Shown: positions 25,418 to 37,628 of the stretch, piece by piece
How positions within the stretch are numbered: the stretch's first letter is position 1
Layout of the letters: each line of letters starts with the position of its first letter
DNA from: Cryptomeria japonica
Taxonomy: Eukaryota > Streptophyta > Pinopsida > Cupressales > Cupressaceae
Length of the DNA: 64,000 bases
NCBI RefSeq assembly: GCF_030272615.1
Contig: NC_081415.1
Coordinates: forward strand, 261,392,425-261,456,424
Direction of reading: 5' to 3'
Program-made: the position numbers and the translations under genes
Notes under the pieces: model-generated
The model's input: only the letters and a program-made list of their open reading frames with translations
Databases searched by the model: none
What the model was told of the DNA's origin: nothing

Positions 25418-28312
25418 CAGAAATTATATAATGAATATCAAAAGTATTTTGATTTCAAGTATGTATTCAAACACAGGATCACAGGATCTTACTGTACAGA
25501 ATACTGAAGTATTATATTGTTTTCTTTTGATTTATTTCTTTTCATAAATTTCCTAGATGCAAAAATAAAGTAGATGGATTATTTAAATCCTGATTTACTT
25601 ACAAGAAAAGTAAAGTAATTTTATTATTTCTTTTAAACTGTTTAACTGTAGATTTTATTTTCTGTATATAAATAATAACAGTATTTAATAAATTCTAACA
25701 TCAACTATATAAATGACCAAGTTTAATAAATTCACCAGCAGCTAAATAAATCTAGATTTTATTAAAATAAAACTATAATAAATTATGATTTTCATTTTCT
25801 GCAATAAACAAAATGACAGACTTTGATAATTCTACAACAACTATTTAAATGACAAATTTCAATAAAATTAACAACAACTAAATATAGTTATAATTTATTA
25901 ATCTAAAACCTTAGAGATGGCTATAAAATCTTTGCTCTTATTTTCTGCAAATAAAAAAAATAAAATCATAGAATTAAATAAAATGACTTTTACATTTCCA
26001 TGAATTGATCTAAATGCTTTTATTTGCAGCCTCCTACATGCATGCAAATCAAATTCATTTCTTTTCAAATAAATTGTTTTCAGATGCGTATGGGAAATAA
26101 CAATTTTCTTCCTTTTCAAAATATCCTATACACACAAATATTTATTTCAAAACTTTAGGAACTACTTTCAGAAATAATCATTTTCTTTTCTGCAATACAA
26201 CTTAAATGACTATTACAAATATTCAAATCTTATCTCCAAGATACTCTTGTCACTTTACAATTAGGACTCTCATTTCTAATAAATGACGAAAGTAATAAAT
26301 ACATATCCAAATCTTTTTCTTTTTTTTTGCAACAACTAAATCCTACCACATCTACTTGTCCTACTATTTTCTTCTATCAATCTGCAATTAAATCAAGAGC
26401 TATGACCATGGAGAGCTCACCTTCTAGCCTAGGCTAACTGGTAGCCACCCCCGAGCTCAAAGAACCAAGCCCTAAATAGGTAACACACATGCAAACACAA
26501 AAGACAAGGGATACACAAACTCAAACACAACCCCAACCCAGGCTACACTGCACCACACCTTTGTGGTGTCTTTTCATGGGTGGTAGTGGACCAAGTACCC
26601 TGAGGAGACTACAAGTATGGTAAAACATATAACCACCTCATGGAAAACCAAATACATCAAGTATAACAACCCCATATTCCTTATGCCCCCCAAGGCATTC
26701 ATGCCTTTTTTCCCTCCTTATGACCCCCAATGCATAAACAAGTCATGCAGCAAGGGTCACATAAAATCCCTTGTGATCACTCTCATAACGAGAGCCTCTC
26801 ACTCGAGGGCTATCACTTCTACTACCCACAAGACCATCCTCTCTCCCTAGAGTAGGAGGTCTTGATTACTCCCAAAACACATACATTGCATAAGCACAAA
26901 ACACCAAATAAATTTCCAAGAAATACATGCAAGAAAACTAGTCTTTTACACAAGCATTTCTTTTAAAACAACATGCAATAAGAAAACATTACAAGAAAAG
27001 TAGAACCAACCTTAAACTGCCCAAAGGTATGGTAGTTTTGTTGAGGATGAGCAGCCCAATTCCACAAGTTTTTTCTTTCCACACTTAGCCAAATTCTAAA
27101 TCCCAAATCTATCTTTTTCTTTTCAAAATTCTTTTATCTCCAAAAATGGAGAGTGGGTGATTACCCACTAATTTTCTAATTCTCGCTTAAGAAGCCCTTT
27201 GTGAGAGTTCTCACAAGTTTCTAAAAACTAAAAAGGAAGGTAAGGTAAAATGGGAAAGGGAACTCTCATTCAAAAAGGAAGGTTTACAACTTAGTTCAAG
27301 CCTTCTAATTTTAATTTTTGCACAACTTAGAAAAGTCACTTTTTAGGGTGTCTAAAAGGTCACATGGGAGAAACTTGCCTAAAATTACCCCTAACCTTTA
27401 GGTATAGCTTATGGGCTTTAGGAAACCCTATTAAACTACCCCTAGGTGTCCATTTAACCCTTTTTTAACCCCTCTGAATTTTATTTTCGGGTCAAACCTA
27501 TGTTGACCATCACAAAGATTCTTACCCAAGGCATTTATGGAAATCACATTACATTACTTAAAAAAAGAGCTATAGTTAAACAATTCCCTCCAAGAGACAA
27601 ATTTTTAAAAAAACTCAAACATAAATCCACACGTGTCAAGTGACATAAAGAAAATACTTTTACAAAATTATACATGAAATCGTGTCTCTTGTTGGATTTA
27701 CATAAATCAATTAAATAACATTTAACACACATGCATCATTTACTATTACGAATAAAATACGACATAAACAGGGTGTTGTCTCTCCAAATAGACAAACCTT
27801 GGTTTTATGAACATACATAGGTCTAGGTTTGGTTCTCCGTAATATTTCCATGGTCACATGGATAACTTCCTGTGCATCTCAATTACACATTAGTAACTTC
27901 AAATAACCTCATATAATATAAAACACAAGAATAATAGTACACATCAAACACTTGCATACATTTTACATTTGAACAATTTAACACATCTTATATCCAAGTA
28001 ATTTCACATAAGCAATTATCCTAATTCTCATAATTTTGATCCACACATAAAACATACATCCTATTTCTATCATCATAGTAAAGTCTTGCAATCCAATAAC
28101 GACATATATCACCACAAATTCATCCTATTCCAAAAATCATGTAGAGTTCTATATCATAAAGCATATAAATGAAGCATCAACATATAGCAATGTTATCCAG
28201 ATCATGGAATCATACAAGTTGTAAATCCATAATGCATAAAAATAAAGCATCCATAATAGTCTCAACATAAAAACCACTAAAATGCCAAACTGAGTCGGGG
28301 TGGGGCCTCACA

Positions 28313-28326
28313 CCCTCCCCCTCTAG
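28313..28326 (-). other. Polypurine tract of the chromovirus
   Basis: Minus-strand CTAGAGGGGGAGGG lies immediately before the 3' LTR start TGTGAGG. Position and composition fit the primer site for plus-strand DNA synthesis. The gag-pol stop codon overlaps it. Confidence 0.85.
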
Positions 28327-29939
28327 GCATGAACTTCCTCCTGGAGTTCATAAAAAAGGTGGGGGTATTCTGATCTCATACGTGTCGCGTCCTCCCATGA
28401 AGTTGTAACCTCATCATAGCAATCCCACTAGACCCAAACCTGGTCCAGCTCTCGACCTCGAAGGGCCAGCATCCAGCGTGCCAAAATGCAAATGGGCTCC
28501 AAAGCTAGCTGCCCGTCCGACTCCACCTACAAAGCATCCAAATCTAAAATATGAGACTCATCATAGATATATTTCCTCAAAACTGATACATGAAACACAT
28601 CATGGATGCGTGACAGGCTAGGTGGCAATGCTAAACGATAGGCAAATGGGCCTATCCTCTCAAGGATCTCAAAAGATCGTACAAAGCGAGATGCGAGCTT
28701 AGAACCCTTTCCATAATGGATTGGACTCTTATGCGGTTGCACTCTCAAGAAAACTCTGTCTCCAACCAAGTAGCTACGATCTATCCTCTTTGCATTTGCA
28801 TATTTTTTTTGTCTATCCTGTGCCTCTCTAAGATGCTGCCTAATCAAATCCACTTGTTGTTCCATATCCTGAACTATCTTAGGACCAATAGCAACTCTGT
28901 CCTCTATGCGGTCCGAACTCAACGGTGTCCTGCAAGGCCTACCGTATAATGCCTGATAGGGTGGCATCCCCAAAGAGGTGTGATGCCCATTGTTATAGGC
29001 AAACTCCACTAAGGGAAGGTACTCTTCCCATCTAGTCTGATGATCCATGACGTACATGCGAAGCATATCCTCTAACACCTGATTAACCCTCTCTGTATGA
29101 CCATCCGTTTTTGGGTGATAGGTTGTACTGAAATTGAGCTTAGTGCCCATAGCTGCCTGTAATGCCTTCCAAAAGGAAGAAGTGAAGAGGGAATCCTTGT
29201 CAGAAATAATCTTGCATGGAACACCATGAAGTCTGACAATGTCACGCAAGAACACCTGTGCTACCGCTGGTGCTGTGAAGGTAGTCCGAACAGGTGAAAA
29301 GTGGGCCACTTTGGTCAACTTGTCAACTATCACCAAGATAGCATCATGGAGATGAGAAGACATAGGAAGACCAATGATGAAATCCATGGATATAGTATCC
29401 CACTTCCACTCTGGTATAGCATGAGACTGGAGCAACCCACTTGGATGGCGATGCTCTACCTTTACTCTCTAACACTTGAGGCATCAGGCTACTATCTCAA
29501 CAATGAGCTGCTGCATTCTTGGTCAATGATATAACTGCCTCAAGTCAGCATGCATCTTTTTAACTACGGGTTGTGCTACATAAGGAGCTCTATGAGCCAA
29601 TGTGAAAATATACTCTTGAAATCCCCCAAAAGAAGGTACATAGATGCGCCATCTATGGCGTAATAGTCCATCGGACTCCAAAGAATAATCCACATATTTC
29701 CCCTCTAGAGTAACTTGAGATCGTATCACCTGACAAACCGCTGCATACCATCCATCCTCTGGCAAATGCTATAGTATACGGTCTCTCAAATCCGTGCCCA
29801 TAGATATGGTGTAAACCTCGTGATGTCTCCTACTTAAAGCATCTACAACTACGTTTTCCTTTCCTTTGATGTAGTGAACGTCAAAATCATATTCGCACAA
29901 GAACTCCATCCATCTCCTCTGATGTGCATTAAGGTTCGG
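28323..29939 (-). pseudogene. Integrase with C-terminal chromodomain
   Basis: The HHCC-type N-terminus (about 29640-29480) carries three stops. The core from 29435 keeps SMDFIIGLP, ISDKDSLF and the Glu of HTERVNQVLED, i.e. the D,D-E catalytic residues remain. The C-terminal HDVFHVSVLRKY is followed, past a TAG at 28529-28527, by a chromodomain (28526-28326: ILARWMLALRGRELDQVWV, then TSWEDATRMRSEYPHLF) with a second TAG at 28430-28428. Chromodomains of this group direct integration to marked chromatin. This copy inserted in another transposon, a typical outcome. Confidence 0.9.
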
Positions 29940-31220
29940 CTAAGTGAAAATGTACTGAAGACTCTGATGATCTAAATGCAACTCGAAGTGATGACCCAAA
30001 AGGAAGTGTCTCCACCTCACAAGTGCATGCACTACTGCTGCGAGCTCAAGGTCATGAGTAGGATAATTAAGTTCATGAGTCTTAAGTTTCCTAGACTCGA
30101 AAGTTATAGCCCTACCATCCTGCATAAGAACTACTCCTAAACCCTCTAGTGAAGCATCTATACAAACCATGAAGTCAACTGAGGGATCTAGTACAACGAG
30201 TATAGGTGCACTAGTGAGTGCCCTTTTGAGTTCCTGAAAGGCCTTCTCGCACTTCTCTATCCACTCAAATTTCTTCCCTTTATGCTGAAGAGAAGTAATA
30301 GGATGTGTGACTCTGGAGAATCCCTCAACAAAATGTCGGTAATAACCTGCTAAGCCCATGAAGCTCCTGACCTCTGTCACATTGGTTGGCACTGGCCAAT
30401 CCATAATAGCCCTGATCTTTGATGGGTCAATTGAGATCCCATCACCAAAAATAATGTGCCCAAGGTACTTGACCTCTGATCGAAAGAAAGCACACTTTGA
30501 CAAACTGCCAAACAACTGATTATCCTGCAAACACTGCAATACCTGTTTCAGGTGCTCCTCATGCTCCTTCTCATTCTGACAATATATCAATATATCATTG
30601 AGGAACACAATTACAAAGCGGTCCAGAAATGTGCAGAATACCCCATTCATGAGGCTCATGAAAATGGCTGGAGCATTCGTAAGACCGAATGGAACCACGG
30701 TGAACTCATGGTGACCATATCTAGTGCAAAATGCGGTCTTATGGATATCACTTTCCACTATTCTCAACTGATGGTATCCTGACTTCAGATCAATTTTGGA
30801 AAAGACTTTGGCACCCTGAAGTTGGTCAAACAAATCGTCAATTCTAGGTAATGGATATCGATTCTTGATGGTTACTTTATTTAACTATCGATAATCCATA
30901 CATAATTGGAGAGATCCGCCCTTCTTAACGAAGATGACTGGTGCACCCCAAGGGGATACGCTAGGATGAATATGACCCTTCTCAAGGAGTTCTTCAAGCT
31001 ATATTTTGAGCTCATTAAGCTCATTTGTGGTCATCCTATAAGGTGCTTTGGAAACTGGCTCGGCTCCTAGTACAAGGTCTATATGAAAGTCAATATCTAC
31101 GGGGCGACATTCCAAGTAGATCTGAAGGAAACACATCTGAATATCCCTTAAGGATAGAATGGTCATCAAGCGATGTTTCCTTTTCTTCATCTTCTCCTCT
31201 GTCATTGATAGTGATAGCAA
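29940..31220 (-). pseudogene. Reverse transcriptase and RNase H region
   Basis: Landmarks in order: VLGAEPVSKAPYRM (31080-31040), [27 protein letters not shown] (30810-30765), [16 protein letters not shown] (about 30700-30650) and the catalytic block VFLNDILIY (30606-30580). The family motif there is Y/F-x-D-D, but the first Asp is Asn in this copy, which should abolish polymerisation. RNase H follows ([47 protein letters not shown]). Stops near 31000 and 30890 and just below 29940 are all TAG. Confidence 0.9.
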
Positions 31221-31440
31221 AAAACTGACATCCCTTTCGCATGCTCCACTTAAGCTACATTGCGGAGATCATATGAAGAGACACGGGTCTTTGAATCCCG
31301 GTGATAACTATGGACGAACCATGATCATCCTCACACTTGATCTTTTTCAAGCGACAATCCATCTTGGCTCTGTGGTCATAAAGCCAATCCATGCCAAGTA
31401 TGATACCATAAGATCCAAGTGGTGTCACTCTAAGGTCTAC

Positions 31441-31773
31441 TCAAGTGGTGGTCTTGCCAATCTGCAGTTGACGTGCCCTAACCTCTAATTCCACTGACAC
31501 TCTAGCCCCTGAAGCTAATTCCACTTCCTGACTGACACCCTGTCTAGTTGCCACTAGCCCGCAACACTCCATAACCAATGGAGATATAAAGGAGTCAGTA
31601 GCTCCTAAATCAAATAAAATAGATACATTGTTACCTTTGATCATAACTACAACCTCGATGACCATGGCTTGGTGCTCAGCCTGGTGGTTGTCAACCACTG
31701 CAAATACTCTATAGGACCTACCCATATCACCAACTGTCAGCTCTGAAGCGGCCATCCATTGATTCCCTGCCAT
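31441..31773 (-). pseudogene. Retropepsin (aspartic protease) region
   Basis: The motif LFDLGATDSFISP at about 31620-31580 corresponds to the plant Ty3/gypsy protease active site, where Asp-Ser/Thr-Gly is expected. Here the middle residue is Leu (TTA), again one C-to-T step. A stop follows at 31441, but the frame continues with a GIILGMDWL motif (about 31400-31380), typical of the protease's second half. Protease would cut Gag-Pol in the particle. It is inactive as read. Confidence 0.8.
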
Positions 31774-31783
31774 CTAACCCTGA

Positions 31784-33084
31784 GGACAATCTCTCACCAT
31801 ATACCCCATGGCTCCACATGTAAAGCAAGCACCCCGTGCCTGAAACTGGGCGCCCTGAGGCCTAGAGAAAGCCTGTCCTCCTGTCCTACTAAATTTGCTA
31901 TACCCACCCCTAGAGGACTGATGAGTCCTCGTCGGAGGTGTGTAAGGCACCTGCGCTCTCTGATCTCGCCTCTGACCCTGAGACTGCCACTGCTTGGGCT
32001 TTGTGCCCTGCTGATACTGTGGAGGCTTCTGCCTATGGTTATGTTGTGTCTATTGTGGAGGAGGGGGTTTGGAGAACCCCTGTGAGTTTCGGTTATTTCC
32101 CTTCTAATGGGGTTTTTGGAATCCATAAGTCTGGGGTGTAGGGTTTTGGTTTTGAAACCGATCCCTAGTGTCTTGTGGTCTGACTTGAATCTCCTCTTCT
32201 ATCAGTACCTTCTCCATGGCAACCCGAAGGCTCTCTGGAGTGGACATCCTCACTGGCCTGGCTATACCAGCATTCAACCCTCTAATGAAACAGTTGACGA
32301 GAAGTTTCTCGTCCTTTAGATAATCCACATAGGGCAAGAGCTCAAAGAATTTGCTCTCGTATTGGGTTACTAATAAGCCCTTTTGTTGGAGGTCGTGAAA
32401 CTCATCTATCCAATGCTGTTTGAAATGTTTTGATAGGTACCTCTCCCTGAACCTCTCTATAAATATCTCCCAAGTGAGAGTATCAGGAACTAATCCGCAC
32501 TTGTACTCCTCCTATCTCCACCATGTGGAGGTCGTTCCTCTCAATAGATGGACTGCGACACGTGCTTTTAGATTGCTCTCGTAAGAGCGCAATGCAAAGC
32601 ACCTCTCAAGGCTCAAAAGCCATGCCTCAGCTTCTACCCCATCGGTAGAACCCCCAAAAGATGGTGGCTGGAGGCGCATAACCTCCCTGATAAGATCCCC
32701 TGGATCCCGATGAGCTCTCTCAAAATAAACTGGCTCCACAACTGGAGGTGGTCCTGGTAGGTGCACAGACTCTGGCTCATTCCCACCCTAACTCTCTACG
32801 GGAATAGGAGGTGGACTCCTGCTCCGTTCCCTATCAGTTGATCTATGACTCCCAGAGTTCTGATTTCTAACATGAGGGTCCTCTACTGGAATCCTTTCTT
32901 GAACTATACCAATTAGGTTCTGGATTGCTTCTAAGAGGTTTCAGTTAGGATCATTTGGCTGTTCAGGAGGAGCTTCTGGGTTCCCTTTCAGAACCGATTC
33001 CTCCCTAGCTACCTCTTTGTGTGCCATGCACATACGCCTAGGACTCCTTCCGCGCTTGCGAGCTTGTCGCGTAGTCGGAGGCAT
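31784..33084 (-). pseudogene. Gag region with CCHC zinc knuckle
   Basis: The Gag capsid-like core spans about 32766-32104 (PPSFGGSTDGVEAEAWL, LRGTTSTWW, then RFRERYLSKHFK and a YPYVDYLKDEK-like segment). It is typical of Ty3/gypsy Gag, which packages RNA in virus-like particles. A basic Gln-rich tail leads to the zinc knuckle CFTCGAMGYMVRDC at 31827-31786. The knuckle's expected His is Tyr, a change explained by one C-to-T transition. Stops near 32942, 32780, 32511, 32106 and 32055 break the frame. Confidence 0.85.
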
Positions 33085-33238
33085 CCTAAAAGAAAAGAAA
33101 ATAAAATAAATTAAATAACTACTTTCTTTTGGAAAAAAAAATTTAATTAATTAAATTTTAAATATCCTAGAAAATCAATATAATAAAATTAATTAAATAA
33201 TCTAAAGCGAAACGTAATGGAGAAAGGTTCCTAGTGTT

Positions 33239-33259
33239 GGAAACTTGGCTTTGATACCA
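33239..33259 (-). other. Primer-binding site, tRNA-iMet type
   Basis: Minus-strand TGGTATCAAAGCCAAGTT begins three bases inside the 5' LTR. It closely matches the complement of the plant initiator tRNA-Met 3' end (TGGTATCAGAGCC...), with one or two mismatches. Confidence 0.9.
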
Positions 33260-33262
33260 AAA

Positions 33263-33701
33263 TGTCATGCCCAAAATTTAGGGCAAGAATGGGAAATTTA
33301 TTTATTTTTAAATTATATCTGAAGACATTAAATTTGCTAACATGAAAAGCTCAAACATGTTTTGTCTTAACTATGTTTAGAGTTAACTTTATCTACTAGC
33401 TCAAGTATTAAAAAATAATTAAAATTAAATGTGGAATTCTAAGTGAGTAGTTTTATTGTCTACTTGAATTTAATCAATCAACTAATTTAGATAATTAAAT
33501 GGCGTAGGCAAAATTAATCTCTTATAGCCATTAATTGATTTTAGAAACTAATTAAAATTATTCTTCTAGCATTCATTTTAATTCATAATTAAAATGTGCT
33601 TAAATTAAATTAACTAAGGTACAATTAAGTCCATGACGAAAACGTCCTATAAGGTTTAATTCCAAAGCCTATTTCCAAATATGTTAATTAAATCTCAACT
33701 T

Positions 33702-33764
<63 letters not shown>

Positions 33765-36700
33765 TTAGCCATATATTTAATTAATATAACAATTTTCCCA
33801 AATTTGTAAAAGCAAAACCATGCAAACCCTAACTAGGAATTTGCATTATAAAATACTCCCTATTTTATAATTTACCATTTCTTATTACTACCCTAGCCCT
33901 ACCCGGGCTAGTGTTTTATATATATATATATTTTGATTAAGGGATTATGCAGGGCCGAATGGAAACCTCAACAATAGCCATGGCAGATGGGCGATGCTTG
34001 TTGGGGAGTGTCGGGCGCAGTGGTGCATGAAGCTCCACCAGTGGGTCGCCCCACTGTGGGGGTCACCGTGGCCCGCACAGTGGCACGGCCCACTGCACGG
34101 AGCACGGCCCACACAAGGAGTTGTGGCCTCCTGTGAGGGTCGCAACCCGCATAGAGGCTGCGACTTCTATGAGAGTCGCGGCCCACACAGGCACTGCGTG
34201 GCCGAGGCCCCACGGAGGTTCTAAACCCCGCTACTATGCACAATTTTTTTTTGCTAATTTTTTTTTAATTTTTTAAATTTTTTATTTTCGAAAAAAATTA
34301 TATATATATAATGAATAGACAAAAATATTTTGATTTCAGGTATGTATTCAAACACAGGATCTTACTGTACAGAATACTGAAGTATTATATTATTTTCTTT
34401 TGATTTATTTCTTTTCATAAATTTCCTAGATGCAAAAATAAAATAGATGGATTATTTAAATCCTGATTTACTTACAACAAAAGTAAAGTAATTTTATTAT
34501 TTCTTTTAAACGGTTTAACTGTAGATTTTATTTTTTGTATATAAATAATGACAGTATTTAATAAATTCTAACATCAACTATATAAATGACCAAGTTTAAT
34601 AAATTCACGAGCAGCTAAATAAATCTAGATTTTATTAAAATAAAACTATAATAAATTATGATTTTCATTTTCTACAATAAACAAAATGACAGACTTTGAT
34701 AATTCTATAGCAACTATTTAAATGACAAATTTTAATAAAATTAATAGCAACTAAATATAGCTATAATTTATTAATCTAAAACCTTAGAGATGGCTATAAA
34801 ATCTTTATTCTTATTTTCTGCAAATAAAAAAAATAAAATCACAAATAAAATAAAATCACAGAATTAAATAAAATGACTTTTACATTTCCATGAATTGATC
34901 TAAATGCTTTTATTTTCAGCCTCCTACATGCATGCAAATCAAATTCATTTCTTTTCAAATAAATTGTTTTTCAGATGCGTACGGGAAATAACAATTTTCT
35001 TCCTTTTCAAAATATCCTATACACACAAACATTTATTTCAAAGCTTTAGGAACTACTTTCAGAAATAATCATTTTCTTTTCTGCAATACAACTTAAATGA
35101 CTATTACAAATATTCAAATCTTATCTCCAAGATACTCTTGTCACTTTACAATTAGGACTCTCATTTCTAATAATCGAGGAAAGTAATAAATACATATCCA
35201 AATCTTTTTCTTTTTTTTGCAACAACTAAATCTGGCCACATCTACTTGTCCTACTATTTTCTTCTATCAACCTGCAATTAAATCAAGAGCTATGACCATG
35301 GAGAGCTCACCTCCCAACCTAGGCTAACTAGTAGCCACCCCAAGCTTGGAGAACCAAGCCCTAAATAGGTAACACACATGCAAACACAAAAGACAAGGGG
35401 ATACACAAACTCAAACACAACCCCAACCTAGGCTACACTGCACCACACCTTTGTGGTATCTTTTCATGGGTGGTAGTGGACCAAGTACTCTGAGGAGACT
35501 GCAAGTATGGTAAAACATATAGCCACCTCATGGCAAACCAAATACATCAAGTATAACAACCCCATATTCCTTATGCCCCCCAAGGCATTCATGCCTTTTT
35601 TCCCTCCTTATGACCCCCAATGCATAAACAAGCCATGCAGCAAGGGTCACATAAAATCCCTTGTGATCACTCTCATAACGAGAGCCTCTCACTCGAGGGC
35701 TGTCACTTCTACCACCCACAAGACCATCCTCTCTCCCTAGAGTAGGAGGTCTTGATTACTCCCAAAACACATACATTGCATAAGCATAAAACACCAAATA
35801 AATTTCCAAGAAATACATGCAAGAAAACTAGTCTTTTACACAAGCATTTCTTTTAAAACAACATGCAATAAGAAAACATTACAAGAAAAGTAGAACCAAC
35901 CTTAAACTGCCCAAAGGTATGGTAGTTTTGTTGAGGATGAGCAGCTCAATTCCACAAGTCTTTTCTTTCCACACTTAGCCAAATTCTAAATCCCAAATCT
36001 ATATTTTTCTTTTCAAAATTCTTTTATCTCCAAAAATGGAGAGTGGGTGATTACCCACTAATTTTCTAATTCTCGCTTAAGAATCCCTTTGTGAGAGTTC
36101 TCACAAGTTTCTAAAAACTTAAAAGGAAGGTAAGGTAAAATGGGAAAGGGAACTCTCATTCGAAAAGGAAGGTTTACAACTTAGTTCAAGCCTTCTAATT
36201 TCAATTTTCGCACAACTTAGAAAAGTCACTTTTTAGGGTGTCTAAAAGGTCACATGGGAGTAGAAACTTGCCTAAAATTACCCCTAACCTTTAGGTATAG
36301 CTTATGGGCTTTAGGAAACCCTATTAAACTACCCCTAGGTGTCCATATAACACTTTTTTAACCCCTCTGAATTTTATTTTCGGGTCAAACCTATGTTGAC
36401 CATCCTAAAGATTTCTTACCCAAGGCATTTATGGAAATCACATTACATTACTTTAAAAAAAAGCTATAGTTAAACAATTCCCTCCAAGAGACAAATTTTA
36501 AAAAAAACTCCAACATAAATCCACACATGTGTCAAGTGACACAAAGAAAATACTTTTACAAAATTATACATGAAATCGTGTCTCTTGTTGGATTTACATA
36601 AATCAATTAAATAACATTTAACATACATGCATCATTTACTATTACGAATAAAATATGACACAAATGGGGTGTTGTCTCTCCAAATAGACAAACCTTGGTT

Positions 36701-37209
36701 TTACGAACATACATAGGTCTAGGTTTGGTTCTCCGTAATATTTCCATGGTCACATGGATAACTTCTTGCGCATCTCAATTACACATTAGCAACTTCAAAT
36801 AACCTCATATAATATAAAACACAAGAATAATAGTACACATCAAACACTTGCATACATTTTACATTTGAATAATTTAATACATCTTATATCCAAGTAATTT
36901 CACATAAGCAATTATCCTAATTCTCATAATTTTGATCCACATATAAAACATACATCCTATTTCTATCATCATAGTAAAGTCCTGCAATCCAATAACGACA
37001 TTTATCACCGCAAATTCATCCTATTTCAAAAATCATGTAGAGTTCTATATCATAAAGCATATAAATGAAGCATCAACATATAGCAATGTTATCTGAATCA
37101 TGGAATCATACATGTTCTAAATCCATAATGCATAAAAATAAAGCATCCATAATAGTCTCAACATAAAAAACTACTGAAATGCCAGACTGAGTCGGGGTGG
37201 GGCCTCACA
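33263..37209 (-). repeat. 5' LTR of the chromovirus (3947 bp)
   Basis: Same TGTGAGGCC...CATGACA ends as the 3' LTR. It has its own (GT)n tract at 33709-33762, where the other LTR has unrelated spacer and a short TA run. This points to local replacement or slippage after insertion. The GC-rich hairpin segment is present but degraded. Confidence 0.95.
33709..33762. repeat. (GT)27 microsatellite
   Basis: An uninterrupted 54-base GT tract that is absent from the equivalent position of the partner LTR (about 24440-24580). Confidence 0.95.
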
Positions 37210-37628
37210 CTTATTCTCATATTTGTTTTGAAATTGGTCTAAATAATCCTTTGCCTAATTTAGTTGAAATATGTATGTGATCTTCTTCTTGGATCCATCA
37301 ATTAGATTATGAAACCCCACCCTTTAGGTGTAGGGTTTGTCATGAGTATGGACATTTACAAAGGAAATGTCTTCGTTTCAATCAATCATCGGCAACCCCT
37401 ATTGCTCCTCCCAAACCTAACCCAAATATGGATAAGGGAAAGGCCCTTAGGATAGATGATCATGTGGATAGAGATGGTTTTGTGTCTGTTAAGGCTCGTA
37501 ATAGAGGAAGAGGCCAAAAGTGGATTTTACAGGATAGACAAAGTGATGAGAATTTTAATCAAATTCAACTTTTGGATAATCTGCTTCAAGAAGAAGGGGT
37601 GCTTATGGATTTAACTCAGGGTGCCTGA
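37210..37628 (+). pseudogene. LINE ORF1, 3' part with zinc knuckle
   Basis: Resumes the LINE ORF1 frame immediately after the chromovirus. It reads FEIGLNNPLPNLVEIC, then the knuckle CRVCHEYGHLQRKC at 37329-37370 (all Cys/His present), then a basic hydrophilic tail with KGKALRIDDHVDRDGFVSV, ending with TGA at 37626-37628. A TGA at about 37278 interrupts it once. The DUF4283-plus-CCHC order identifies plant L1-type ORF1. No ORF2 follows, so the element was truncated or its 3' part was lost. Confidence 0.75.

Larger units (their letters stand above)
28323..33084 (-). pseudogene. Degenerate gag-pol polyprotein of the chromovirus
   Basis: The ATG at 33084 opens MPPTTRQARKRGRSPRR and the terminal TAG is at 28325-28323. 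Gag and protease lie in one frame. Reverse transcriptase through chromodomain lie in another, because of at least two frameshifts near 31.22 kb (T run) and 31.10 kb. More than ten in-frame stops interrupt it. Those I inspected closely (such as 28529, 28430, 29522, the stop just before the frame ending at 29940, 30834 region, 30998 and 31440) are TAG or TGA codons one transition away from a sense codon. No complete protein can be made. The domains are listed separately. Confidence 0.9.

Noticed and set aside
26617-26850. 77-residue frame repeated at 35507-35740
   Set aside because: The conservation is simply that of the two LTR copies. No start context or known domain.
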